The notes under the pieces were generated by a model. The model worked only from the letters and a program-made list of their open reading frames with translations. It was not told where the DNA came from and made no database searches. 26,124 bases of DNA. Source: a virus. The position numbers and the translations under genes were made by a program. The stretch spans positions 1 to 26,124 of IMG/VR virus record IMGVR_UViG_3300017727_000135. One strand, 5' to 3'. Shown piece by piece: positions 8,096 to 16,068 of the stretch (position 1 is its first letter; each line of letters starts with the position of its first letter).

Positions 8096-10162
8096 ATGAA
8101 TAAAACTATAGTACTTTTTCCAGGCGGGTTCAAACCATTAACCGGAGCCCATTTAGCACTAGCAAATCGTTATGCTCAATCTTCCAATGTAGAACGGGTA
8201 ATAATGTTGATTGGACCAAAAGAACGAGACGGTGTTAGCAGACAAGATACTGCAGAAATCTTCAATCTAATTAATAGCAATCCAAAAATTGCGATGCAAC
8301 CCACTGATTACAATTCTCCAATTATGGCTGCATATGAATACTTATTTGCATTACCAGAAACAGACAATGGAACATATGCAATGGCGGCATCTAAAAAAGG
8401 TGATGATTATGCTCGTACCATGAGTTTTGGAAGTAACGTGGAAAAATACAAAACAGTTGGAGATAAAGGCGGCAGAAAAATGCCTGCTGGTATCAATGTT
8501 AATCCACTCGAAATTGATGTAGATCCATTAGCATACGCAGACGGAACACCTATTTCTGCTAGCACAGTAAGAAAGGCCATTACAGAAAAGGATTATGAAA
8601 CATTTGCAGCATCATATCCAGGTACTAAAGAAGCAATTGTTAAAAATATTTGGCAAATGTTAACTGGAGTACAAGAGTCAATATTTAGTAAAGATTGGTG
8701 GGGACAACAATTATCTGAAGATATAGATGAAGTGATTGAGGGATACCAAACTCCTAAAATGGCTAAAGCTCATGACAAAAAAATAAAGAAATTAAAAAAG
8801 TTTTTGGACAAGAGTAGAGGAAAAGAATTTGTTTATGATTTTAATAATTTTAGTAAAACGGTATTTGGTGCTCCTATAAAAGAATCTTTAATAACTGAAG
8901 GTGGTGCTGGAGGTCATATGAATCATCCATATGATGCTTATGGTTTAACTTTCAATGATATGAAAGAAATTGTTTCTAGAGCATTAGAGGGACGTTTAGA
9001 CATAGAACAAGAAGTAACAGAAAAGACTGATGGTCAGAATATTCAAGTAACATGGAAAAATGGAGAACCTGGATTTGCTCGTGGGGTGAAAACAGTTAGA
9101 AATCCAATGACAACATCAGAAATTATTGCTAGCTTCGAAGAAAAATATCAGAAAATAGTTGATGAAAGTGGTACAGATGCCGCAGAAGGATATAAATCAG
9201 TAGTAGAAGCATATACCGAAACAGCTGCAGACTTAACAAGTGCTTTAAGTAAATTATCACCACGCACATTACAGTCTATATTTAAAAACGGACGTGTTTT
9301 TGCTAACATGGAAATTATTTACCCATCTACTAAAAATATTATTGCGTATGAAACGGCAGTATTACAATTTCATAATTTGGTAGAATATGATGAATCAGGA
9401 AAAGTAGTGCAGACAGACTTAGCAGGTGGTACTACATTACAAAAAGTAATTCAAGATGCAAATGCACATTTACAAAAGACATTTTCATTTATACCTCCTA
9501 ATAAAATGAAGCTAGGACAAATTGAAGATTTTGAAGATAAACAAAATGCATTCTTTGCTGAAATTGATAGTTTAAAAAATCAATTCGGACTAAAAGAAAC
9601 AGATACCGTTTCTGAATATCATAAAGCATGGTGGAAAAATATAATACAAGAAAAGGCAGATCAACTAGGATATGATATAAACGATGAAATAATAGAGTTA
9701 TTAACATACCGATGGGCATTTGGAGATAAATCTACTAGTATTACTAAAATTAAAAAATTGATTGACAACGATCAATTTGCTGAGTGGGTTTCTGCATTTG
9801 ATAAAAAAGATTTTAAATTATATCGTAAACAAAATATACAACCATTTGAATCTATATTCTTAAGACTTGGAGCTGTTGTATTAAAAAACATTAAAAACTA
9901 TCTTGCAGCAAATCCAAATGCAGCAGTTCAGGATATAAAACGAAGTATAGCAAACTTAACTAAACAATTACAAACATCAGACAATATTGAAACTATTAAC
10001 AAATTAGAAACTGAGCTTAAGAAAATAGAACAAATCGGAGGCTTTGATACTATAGTTCCAATTGAAGGCATAGTATTCACATACGGAGGTAATACGTATA
10101 AACTAACAGGCTCATTTGCTCCAGTCAATCAAATACTAGGAGTGTTAAAATACGCAAGGTAA
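8096..10162 (+). CDS. NMN-adenylyltransferase-like / nucleic-acid-ligase-like fusion protein
   Basis: This 688-residue protein has two nucleotidyl-transfer domains. Residues 1-190 resemble the HIGH-type nucleotidylyltransferases (NadM/NadR, CoaD). The opening FPGGFKP-LTGAH (8-19) matches GxFxPxHxGH, with Thr17 replacing the first His, and ISASTVR (153-159) matches the ISxSxxR signature. A basic linker (about 200-262) leads to a GGAGGHMNHP motif (269-278) and a covalent nucleotidyltransferase (RNA/DNA ligase) domain. That domain has motif I EKTDG with Lys310, motif III-like FANMEII (402-408), motif IV EGIVF (657-661) and motif V-like YKLTG with Lys669. Possible roles are NAD or cofactor synthesis coupled to end-joining or RNA repair, but substrates cannot be read from sequence. 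No Shine-Dalgarno precedes the start. It sits among structural genes, not with the replication genes. Confidence 0.7.
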   Translation: MNKTIVLFPGGFKPLTGAHLALANRYAQSSNVERVIMLIGPKERDGVSRQDTAEIFNLINSNPKIAMQPTDYNSPIMAAYEYLFALPETDNGTYAMAASKKGDDYARTMSFGSNVEKYKTVGDKGGRKMPAGINVNPLEIDVDPLAYADGTPISASTVRKAITEKDYETFAASYPGTKEAIVKNIWQMLTGVQESIFSKDWWGQQLSEDIDEVIEGYQTPKMAKAHDKKIKKLKKFLDKSRGKEFVYDFNNFSKTVFGAPIKESLITEGGAGGHMNHPYDAYGLTFNDMKEIVSRALEGRLDIEQEVTEKTDGQNIQVTWKNGEPGFARGVKTVRNPMTTSEIIASFEEKYQKIVDESGTDAAEGYKSVVEAYTETAADLTSALSKLSPRTLQSIFKNGRVFANMEIIYPSTKNIIAYETAVLQFHNLVEYDESGKVVQTDLAGGTTLQKVIQDANAHLQKTFSFIPPNKMKLGQIEDFEDKQNAFFAEIDSLKNQFGLKETDTVSEYHKAWWKNIIQEKADQLGYDINDEIIELLTYRWAFGDKSTSITKIKKLIDNDQFAEWVSAFDKKDFKLYRKQNIQPFESIFLRLGAVVLKNIKNYLAANPNAAVQDIKRSIANLTKQLQTSDNIETINKLETELKKIEQIGGFDTIVPIEGIVFTYGGNTYKLTGSFAPVNQILGVLKYAR

Positions 10163-10170
10163 TATTTATA
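10162..10170 (+). promoter_or_regulatory. Recurrent intergenic element ATATTTATA (copy 3)
   Basis: Exact ATATTTATA overlapping the final base of the upstream TAA stop and ending 20 bases before the next ATG at 10191. Same orientation as the other eight copies. Confidence 0.45.
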
Positions 10171-10190
10171 TTAAATAAACGGATAACACA

Positions 10191-11192
10191 ATGGCAGAAA
10201 AACATAAAACAAAGTATAAATCACCAAAAGATTTAGAAAAATCAACAAAACCAAATACTCGTAAAGATATTAAAGATTATACCGGTGAGGAAGCTCATGG
10301 TATGGTTCCTAACTTGTCAAAAGGAGTACAGCCATTAGTAGTAAGAAAATATGCTACTGATGTTCTAGATGACGTTGAAAATATGGTTCCTAAAATTGTA
10401 GACCACATTTATAAAAAAGTTGAAGAAGGAGAATATTCTCCAGAACATGCTCGAAAAGTATTTGAAAAAATGCAATTAGCAGGAACTGAAGAATATATTA
10501 AAAAATTAGAACGAATTGATCATGTAGCTATTACTAACTCATTAGTGAAACCAGAAAATGAAGAAACTCTTAAAGAGTCAATATCAAAATTATCTGAAGA
10601 GCAAAAAGAGCAAGTAATTAGAAAATATGTTAGAAATAAAATTGCTAAAATATTAAGAGAAAGTTATGTATTCGAACAAGAAGATGCAACAGACGTAGTA
10701 GATACACCAGAACCTGCAGATGTAGACGTTGATACTCCAGACACAGATGCACCTGACGTAGATGCTCCTGACGTAGATGTACCAGAAGCAGACGTAGAAG
10801 TAGACGCAGATGCTGAAGCAGCAGTCGACTCCGATACATCGTCACCAGCACCAACATCTTTTTCAGGGGGCGGAGGTTCTAGTTCACCTAGTCCAACACC
10901 AACCCCAACATCAACTGATACTGCCGACACCACATCTGATACATCATCTACTGACACGGTTAATAAAATGAAAGCATCAGTTGATTCATTTGTAGCCGAT
11001 ATAAAATCAAAATTAGCAAATGCTACTCCATTGGAAGTTGCACCAGAAGTTGTGCAGCCAATTAAAGATTTAATGAAAGGCATGACTGCAAAAAAGTCTA
11101 AAGAATTTAAAAAAGCAATCGCAACAGCAATGAGAAATGCAGATATTAAATTACCATCTCCATCTCCATCAGACGATTATACTGAAAATTAA
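10191..11192 (+). CDS. Acidic low-complexity phage protein, function unknown
   Basis: I do not recognise a family for this 333-residue protein. The first 160 residues are charged and mostly helical (IRKYVRNKIAKILRES at about 143-158 is the last helix). Residues about 165-215 are a low-complexity Asp/Val/Ala/Pro tract built on D-V-D-A-P units. A Gly/Ser/Pro/Thr linker (about 215-255) with GGGG and SPSPTPTPT follows, then a helical C-terminal segment (about 256-325) with basic patches (KKSKEFKKAI). The layout of two helical domains joined by a long disordered acidic linker would suit a virion core or assembly protein. It is followed closely by a Cys-cluster protein and membrane proteins upstream of terminase. 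Start is the first ATG after the 28-base gap, with only a weak purine stretch ahead of it. Confidence 0.7.
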   Translation: MAEKHKTKYKSPKDLEKSTKPNTRKDIKDYTGEEAHGMVPNLSKGVQPLVVRKYATDVLDDVENMVPKIVDHIYKKVEEGEYSPEHARKVFEKMQLAGTEEYIKKLERIDHVAITNSLVKPENEETLKESISKLSEEQKEQVIRKYVRNKIAKILRESYVFEQEDATDVVDTPEPADVDVDTPDTDAPDVDAPDVDVPEADVEVDADAEAAVDSDTSSPAPTSFSGGGGSSSPSPTPTPTSTDTADTTSDTSSTDTVNKMKASVDSFVADIKSKLANATPLEVAPEVVQPIKDLMKGMTAKKSKEFKKAIATAMRNADIKLPSPSPSDDYTEN

Positions 11193-11205
11193 ACATAAAA
11201 AGGTT

Positions 11206-11859
11206 ATGGCAAAAACAAACAAGTTACAAAACATCAAAGCCGTTCAACAAATGATTGACGGTACTCACAAATTTCAAACAAAAAAGACTGTTGGATTTAG
11301 TGATGTTGATGCAACAAAAAAGAAAAATGAACATCATGAAATTGGAGATATCTGGGAAGATGTTGATGTTAATGGTAATATTACCATAGTAGAACAATTT
11401 GATGGATTTAGAACAAGAAAACCAAAAAATTCAGAAGTACTTAGTGAAGTTCGGGAAGAACTAAGATCATATGCTAAATGTCCAAAAGAGACATGTACTT
11501 GTGATACTAACTACTATCTTAATCAAAAAATGAGAGCAATTCATGGAATGTGTTTTGACTGTGTTATTGATATGGAACATGAACTCAAAAAAACTGATGA
11601 ATTTGAGGACTATGCTAATAAAAAAATAGAAGCCAATGCATTAGCATGGTTAAAGAAAGCAGAGCAAGATGTTGATATGTTACGAGAAACATATACTAAA
11701 GCATCTCAATTAGTTATTAACGGTGAAGGCGAAACTGAAACATGGGCCGCAAAAATGACACCAGAAGAATTTGAAGAAAAAATCACAAAAGGATTTGAGT
11801 CATATAAAATAGACTTTTTAAATAAATTAAATAAAACAGTTACAGGAGAAACAAAATGA
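11206..11859 (+). CDS. Conserved phage-type protein with a five-cysteine cluster
   Basis: A 217-residue protein of unknown function. An in-frame ATG at 11137 would run 56 bases into the previous gene. The ATG at 11206, 14 bases after that gene's stop and close behind AAAGG, is the better start and gives MAKTNKLQN. A central Cys cluster (Cys92-x4-Cys97-x-Cys99 ... Cys116-x2-Cys119) looks like a zinc-binding site; the HGMCFDCV segment holds the second pair. The N-terminal half has a short beta segment (IGDIWEDVDVNGNITI), and the C-terminal half is helical and charged. I have an impression of similar CPKETC / GMCFDC proteins in other large marine phages but cannot name a family. It overlaps the next gene by 4 bases (ATGA). 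Confidence 0.75.
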   Translation: MAKTNKLQNIKAVQQMIDGTHKFQTKKTVGFSDVDATKKKNEHHEIGDIWEDVDVNGNITIVEQFDGFRTRKPKNSEVLSEVREELRSYAKCPKETCTCDTNYYLNQKMRAIHGMCFDCVIDMEHELKKTDEFEDYANKKIEANALAWLKKAEQDVDMLRETYTKASQLVINGEGETETWAAKMTPEEFEEKITKGFESYKIDFLNKLNKTVTGETK

Positions 11860-12200
11860 AAATTTGGAACACTATTAAATCATATGGTAAATGGATCATT
11901 GGTGGAATTATAGGATTATTAGCTCTAATTGCAGCAATTGGAAAATTACGTAATCGAAAAACAGTAGAAAAAATACAAGAAAAGATTGATGATAACACAA
12001 AAAAAATTGAACGTGTTAAAGGAAAAGAAGATCAAGTTAAAACACAAAAACGACAAGTAAAAAAAGAATTAACAGAATTAAAAGAAACTGTTAAAAAAAC
12101 AAAAGCTACTAAAACAGCAAAACGTATGCCCGGTCGTCCAAAGAAAACTACATCACAAGCAAAACATAATATTGTTTCGAAAACTAAGAGAAAACGATGA
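11856..12200 (+). CDS. Small membrane-anchored coiled-coil protein with basic AT-hook-like tail
   Basis: 114 residues. One hydrophobic segment (about 13-29, WIIGGIIGLLALIAAIG) lies near the N-terminus, followed by a highly charged coiled coil (about 33-85), then a very basic tail with MPGRPKK (91-97), resembling the GRP core of an AT-hook, and ending KTKRKR. Start is supported by AGGAG 7 bases upstream and by ATGA overlap with the previous stop. With the next gene (also overlapping, also a membrane coiled coil) it could be the inner-membrane half of a spanin pair that disrupts the envelope at lysis. Alternatively, a cytoplasmic basic tail could tether DNA or RNA to the membrane. Positive charges flank the membrane segment on both sides, so topology is ambiguous. 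Confidence 0.75.
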   Translation: MKIWNTIKSYGKWIIGGIIGLLALIAAIGKLRNRKTVEKIQEKIDDNTKKIERVKGKEDQVKTQKRQVKKELTELKETVKKTKATKTAKRMPGRPKKTTSQAKHNIVSKTKRKR

Positions 12201-12577
12201 AACAATTAATACTTGTATTATTATTTCCAATAATTGGATTCGGTCAAACAGTAGTCGATACTTGTTTTACAGAACAACAAATACATGATATATCAGAAAC
12301 TTTAGATGATTTATATTATAAAGATTCAGTTAATAATCAATTAATAAATCAACAAACAGATGTTATTGATAAACAAGATGAACTAATTAAATTAGATTCA
12401 TTGCAATTAGTATATAAACAGCAACAAATTGATTTATTAGAAACTAACATAAATTTATATATCGAACAACAAAAAAAATTACAACCTAAATGGTATAATA
12501 ATAAAGTTGTTTGGTTCGGCGCCGGTATTCTTACAACAATACTAACTGGCAAATTTATTGTAGGAGTAATTCAATAA
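12197..12577 (+). CDS. Secreted coiled-coil protein with C-terminal membrane segment; spanin candidate
   Basis: 126 residues. The N-terminus (MKQLILVLLFPIIGFGQ) is a classic short signal peptide with likely signal peptidase I cleavage after Gly16, before Gln17. Cleavage before Gln is characteristic of Bacteroidetes secreted proteins. There is no lipobox; the nearest Cys is Cys23 in VVDTC. The body (about 25-97) is polar, Gln/Asp/Leu-rich and predicted coiled coil, and a C-terminal hydrophobic helix (about 104-125) follows. Signal peptide, periplasmic coiled coil and C-terminal anchor recall unimolecular spanins, except that an outer-membrane lipid anchor is missing. It overlaps the preceding membrane gene by 4 bases and the terminase start by 1 base (TAATG), so all three are coupled. 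The lysis role is inferred from architecture only. Confidence 0.72.
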   Translation: MKQLILVLLFPIIGFGQTVVDTCFTEQQIHDISETLDDLYYKDSVNNQLINQQTDVIDKQDELIKLDSLQLVYKQQQIDLLETNINLYIEQQKKLQPKWYNNKVVWFGAGILTTILTGKFIVGVIQ

Positions 12578-14157
12578 TGTCACAGCCCAGCATAAAACAA
12601 ATAATACAGCAACAATATCAAATGTGTGCTGCTGATCCAGTATTTTTTATGCGGCAATATTGTTATATACAACATCCTAAAAAAGGAAAAATTAAATTTA
12701 ATTTATATCCATTTCAGGAAGATTCATTAACCAATTTACAAGACAATAGATATAGTGTTATTTTAAAATCTAGGCAGTTAGGTATATCAACTCTATCTGC
12801 TGGATTTGCACTATGGAGCATGTTATTTCAAGAAGACTTTAACGTGTTAGTTATTGCAACTACACAAGAAGTAGCAAAAAATCTTGTAACCAAAGTTAGG
12901 GTAATGCATGACAACTTACCTAGTTGGTTAAAAGGAACAATTGAAGCTGATAATAAATTATCGTTAAAATTTAAAAACGGATCACAAATAAAAGCAGTTT
13001 CTTCTGCGACAACAGGTGCACGTTCAGAAGCATTATCACTATTAATAATAGATGAAGCTGCGTTTATCCGAAATATCGAAGAAATATGGATAGCATCTCA
13101 AGCAACACTATCAACTGGTGGTGGGGCTATTGTATTATCTACTCCTAATGGTATAGGTAACTGGTTTCATAAAACATGGGTTGATGGAGAAACAAATCCA
13201 CAAACAGAATGGAACAATATAAAGTTACATTGGACGGTGCATCCAGATCGAAATCAAGAATGGAGAGATAGACAAACACAATTATTAGGAGAACGTGGAG
13301 CAGCTCAGGAATGTGATTGTGATTTTGTTAGTTCAGGTCACACTGTAATTGATGGTAATATATTAGCAGAATATGAGGCTACATGTACTGATCCTATAGA
13401 AAAACGAGGACACGATCATGGTTATTGGGTTTGGGAATATCCTGATTACTCAAAAAATTACATGGTAATCGCAGATGTTGCCCGAGGCGATAGTGCCGAC
13501 TGGTCCACGTTTCATGTAATTGAAGTAGAAACAATAACACAAGTAGCTGAATATAAAGGTAAGTTACCACCAAAAGATTTTGGAAACATGTTAGTTACAG
13601 TTGCTACTGAATGGAATAACGCATTACTAGCAATTGAAAATGCTAATATAGGATGGGCTGCAATTCAACCAGCACTAGATAGAAATTATGAAAATTTATT
13701 TTACACATATAAAGATGATGGTTATGTCGATGTAGATGTCCAATTACAAAAAGGATATGATATGAAAGACAAATCAAAAATGGTACCTGGTGTATCTACT
13801 ACTAGCAGAACACGACCATTAATGATATCAGCATTAGAAATGTATATGCGTGAAAAAACTCCAATAATACGAAGTAAACGACTCATACAAGAACTATTTG
13901 TCTTTCATTGGTTAAATGGCAAAGCTCAAGCACAAAGTGGTTATAATGACGATTTAACTATGGCATTTTGTATTGGGTTATGGTTGCGTGACACATCATT
14001 AAAATTACGACAACAAGGAATTGATCTAAACAAACGAGCATTATCTCAATTTCAAAAAACAGATAGTGTTATTTATACAGGTAAAAATAAACCTAGAGAC
14101 TCTGGTTGGGATTGGAATAATGGTCAATCTGACGAAGGATTAACATGGTTATTGTAA
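12577..14157 (+). CDS. Terminase large subunit (gp17-like) packaging ATPase/nuclease
   Basis: The motor that pumps DNA into the prohead and cuts the concatemer. From the ATG at 12577 it has 526 residues. A further upstream in-frame ATG at 12511 lies inside the preceding gene and adds a non-conserved tail, so I reject it; AGGAG lies 10 bases before 12577. N-terminal ATPase: adenine-binding YPFQ (44-47), Walker A SRQLGIST (65-72), Walker B LLIIDE (155-160) with catalytic Glu160, and coupling motif STPNG (188-192). C-terminal RNase H-like nuclease: Asp300 in IADVARGDSADWS, Glu354 in LAIENAN, and Asp458/459 in YNDDLTMA. Length is somewhat below T4 gp17 (610). Small terminase, tail sheath and tube genes are not adjacent here. 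Confidence 0.95.
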   Translation: MSQPSIKQIIQQQYQMCAADPVFFMRQYCYIQHPKKGKIKFNLYPFQEDSLTNLQDNRYSVILKSRQLGISTLSAGFALWSMLFQEDFNVLVIATTQEVAKNLVTKVRVMHDNLPSWLKGTIEADNKLSLKFKNGSQIKAVSSATTGARSEALSLLIIDEAAFIRNIEEIWIASQATLSTGGGAIVLSTPNGIGNWFHKTWVDGETNPQTEWNNIKLHWTVHPDRNQEWRDRQTQLLGERGAAQECDCDFVSSGHTVIDGNILAEYEATCTDPIEKRGHDHGYWVWEYPDYSKNYMVIADVARGDSADWSTFHVIEVETITQVAEYKGKLPPKDFGNMLVTVATEWNNALLAIENANIGWAAIQPALDRNYENLFYTYKDDGYVDVDVQLQKGYDMKDKSKMVPGVSTTSRTRPLMISALEMYMREKTPIIRSKRLIQELFVFHWLNGKAQAQSGYNDDLTMAFCIGLWLRDTSLKLRQQGIDLNKRALSQFQKTDSVIYTGKNKPRDSGWDWNNGQSDEGLTWLL

Positions 14158-14182
14158 AAAATGCTTGGATCTTAAAGTACTT

Positions 14183-14191
14183 ATATTTATA
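14183..14191 (+). promoter_or_regulatory. Recurrent intergenic element ATATTTATA (copy 4)
   Basis: Exact ATATTTATA in the 51-base gap between terminase and portal, ending 17 bases before the portal ATG. Same orientation as the other copies. Confidence 0.45.
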
Positions 14192-14208
14192 ATAAAAGAA
14201 AATACCAT

Positions 14209-16038
14209 ATGGCTTCTTTAAGAAAACGGTTAAGAAATCTATTCAGTACAAATATAATTGTAAAGAATGTTGGAAACAACAAACTACGTGTACTTGATAC
14301 TAATAGATTACAATCAGACGGAAATTTAGCAAAGAGTAAAATTTCTGATAGATATACAAGATTGCATGGTGCTAATCGACATAAGATTGGCGGAATGAAT
14401 GGCGGATATGATTCTAATTATTATATGCATCAAAATCGTATGCAGTTATATACTGATTACGAAATGATGGATAAAGATCCAATTATACATTCGGCATTAG
14501 ACATATACTCAGATGAGTCTACATTGGAAGATCAATTTGGTGATATATTAACTATTAAAACCAATGATAGTAAAATACAAAAAATACTTTACAATCTATT
14601 CTATGATATATTGAATATTGATTTCAATATGTGGTCATGGATTCGTAACGTGACAAAATATGGAGATTTCTTTTTAAAATTAGATATTGCTGACGAGTTA
14701 GGAGTAATTAATGCTAGACCACTTTCTAGTTATGAGATCGAACGATATGAAGAATATAATAGTGATACCGGTGAATATGAAATAAAATTTAAACACTTAT
14801 CAACTCACGAAGAGTGGTATGATAACTTTGAGATCGCTCACTTTAGATTATTATCTGATTCAAACTTCTTACCATATGGTCGTTCAATGTTAGAAGGAGC
14901 AAGGCAAGAATTCCAAAAACTAACAATGTTAGAAGATGCAATGCTTATTCACAGAATAATGCGAGCTCCAGAAAAACGTATTTTTAAAGTCGATATTGGA
15001 AATATTCCCCCAAATGAAGTAGACACATTCATGCAACAAATCATCGATAAGATGAAAAAAATACCACACGTAGATCAAAATACCGGAAACTATAATCTTA
15101 AGTTTAATCTTAATAATATGCTTGAAGATTACTTTTTGCCAGTTCGTGGAGGACAGTCGTCAACACAAATAGATACATTACCAGGTATGACTTGGACTGG
15201 TACTGAAGATATCGAATATGTAAAAAATAAAATGATGGCTGCTTTAAAAATACCTAAACCATTCTTAGGTTACAGTGAAGGGGTTGAAGGAAAAACATCA
15301 TTGGCTTCTATGGATATTCGTTTTGCTAGAACAATTGAACGAATTCAAAAAATTATAACATCTGAACTTTATAAAATTGCAATCGTACATTTAGCATCAC
15401 AAGGATATGAAGGTGAAGACTTAATTAATTTTGACTTAGCATTAACATCTCCATCTATTATATATGATCAGCAAAAAGTTGCATTAATGAATGAAAAGAT
15501 ACAACTTGCTAATACAATGAAAGACAGTAAATTAGTATCAGATAAATACATATATGAATACATATTTAATATGTCCGAAGAACAATGGTTACAAGAAAGA
15601 ACCAATGTTATTGAAGATTTAAAATTACGTTTCCGTCAAAATCAAATTGAACAAGAAGGCAATGATCCAACTATAACAGGTGCATCATACGGAACACCAC
15701 ACGACTTAGCATCAATGCATATGAGCTCTGACGATGTTGAGGAAAAAGATAAAGGTGGTCGACCTAAAGAGGGAATCAAATCCGGACAGCACGCTAATGA
15801 ATTTGGATGGGATCCAACTGGTAAGAAAACTTTAGATCAAGCATTTAATATAAAAAATCAAACAAATGCATTTCAGCCAGATGTACGTCAAAGAAAATTA
15901 TCAATGACATCTGAACAGAAAAATGTTTTAAATTATTTTAAGAATCAAAAAAGACAAAAAATCATAGCAGAAACAATAAATCCTGAAACAAAAGACACAG
16001 ATTCAGGAACAATGTTAGATGAAAACAATATTTTATAA
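14209..16038 (+). CDS. Portal vertex protein (gp20-like)
   Basis: 609-residue portal that forms the dodecameric channel at the packaging vertex and initiates head assembly. Family features visible are the DYEMMDKDPIIHSALDIYSDE segment (about 83-103) typical of gp20 portals, the W-S-W-I-R-N-V-T-K-Y-G-D-F stretch (about 143-155), the RAPEKRIFKVDIGN motif (about 254-267), and the ASMDIRFARTIERIQ segment (about 367-381). The C-terminal 110 residues are hydrophilic and variable, including a KGGRPKEG patch. The protein is longer than T4 gp20 (524). It follows terminase directly; in T4, sheath and tube genes 18 and 19 lie between 17 and 20. Only a weak A-rich stretch precedes the ATG. Confidence 0.93.
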   Translation: MASLRKRLRNLFSTNIIVKNVGNNKLRVLDTNRLQSDGNLAKSKISDRYTRLHGANRHKIGGMNGGYDSNYYMHQNRMQLYTDYEMMDKDPIIHSALDIYSDESTLEDQFGDILTIKTNDSKIQKILYNLFYDILNIDFNMWSWIRNVTKYGDFFLKLDIADELGVINARPLSSYEIERYEEYNSDTGEYEIKFKHLSTHEEWYDNFEIAHFRLLSDSNFLPYGRSMLEGARQEFQKLTMLEDAMLIHRIMRAPEKRIFKVDIGNIPPNEVDTFMQQIIDKMKKIPHVDQNTGNYNLKFNLNNMLEDYFLPVRGGQSSTQIDTLPGMTWTGTEDIEYVKNKMMAALKIPKPFLGYSEGVEGKTSLASMDIRFARTIERIQKIITSELYKIAIVHLASQGYEGEDLINFDLALTSPSIIYDQQKVALMNEKIQLANTMKDSKLVSDKYIYEYIFNMSEEQWLQERTNVIEDLKLRFRQNQIEQEGNDPTITGASYGTPHDLASMHMSSDDVEEKDKGGRPKEGIKSGQHANEFGWDPTGKKTLDQAFNIKNQTNAFQPDVRQRKLSMTSEQKNVLNYFKNQKRQKIIAETINPETKDTDSGTMLDENNIL

Positions 16039-16046
16039 ATTTGTCC

Positions 16047-16055
16047 ATATTTATT
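16047..16055 (+). promoter_or_regulatory. Recurrent intergenic element ATATTTATT (copy 5, one mismatch)
   Basis: ATATTTATT starting 9 bases after the portal stop and 25 bases upstream of the ATG at 16081. Just downstream the + strand also reads AATAAATA (16056-16063), one base off the T4 late octamer, so a sense late promoter is possible at this site. Confidence 0.4.
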
Positions 16056-16068
16056 AATAAATAAAACT

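Noticed and set aside
10664-11083. 139-codon minus-strand frame rich in Ser/Ala/Val
   Set aside because: Antisense image of the repetitive Asp/Val/Ala tract in the sense gene, not an independent protein.
11137-11205. Upstream ATG for the five-cysteine protein
   Set aside because: It would overlap the previous gene by 56 bases and adds a His/Ile/Lys-rich tail; ATG 11206 follows AAAGG and the upstream stop.
12511-12576. Upstream ATG for terminase
   Set aside because: Lies wholly inside the preceding secreted-protein gene; the TAATG overlap at 12575-12579 and AGGAG support 12577.
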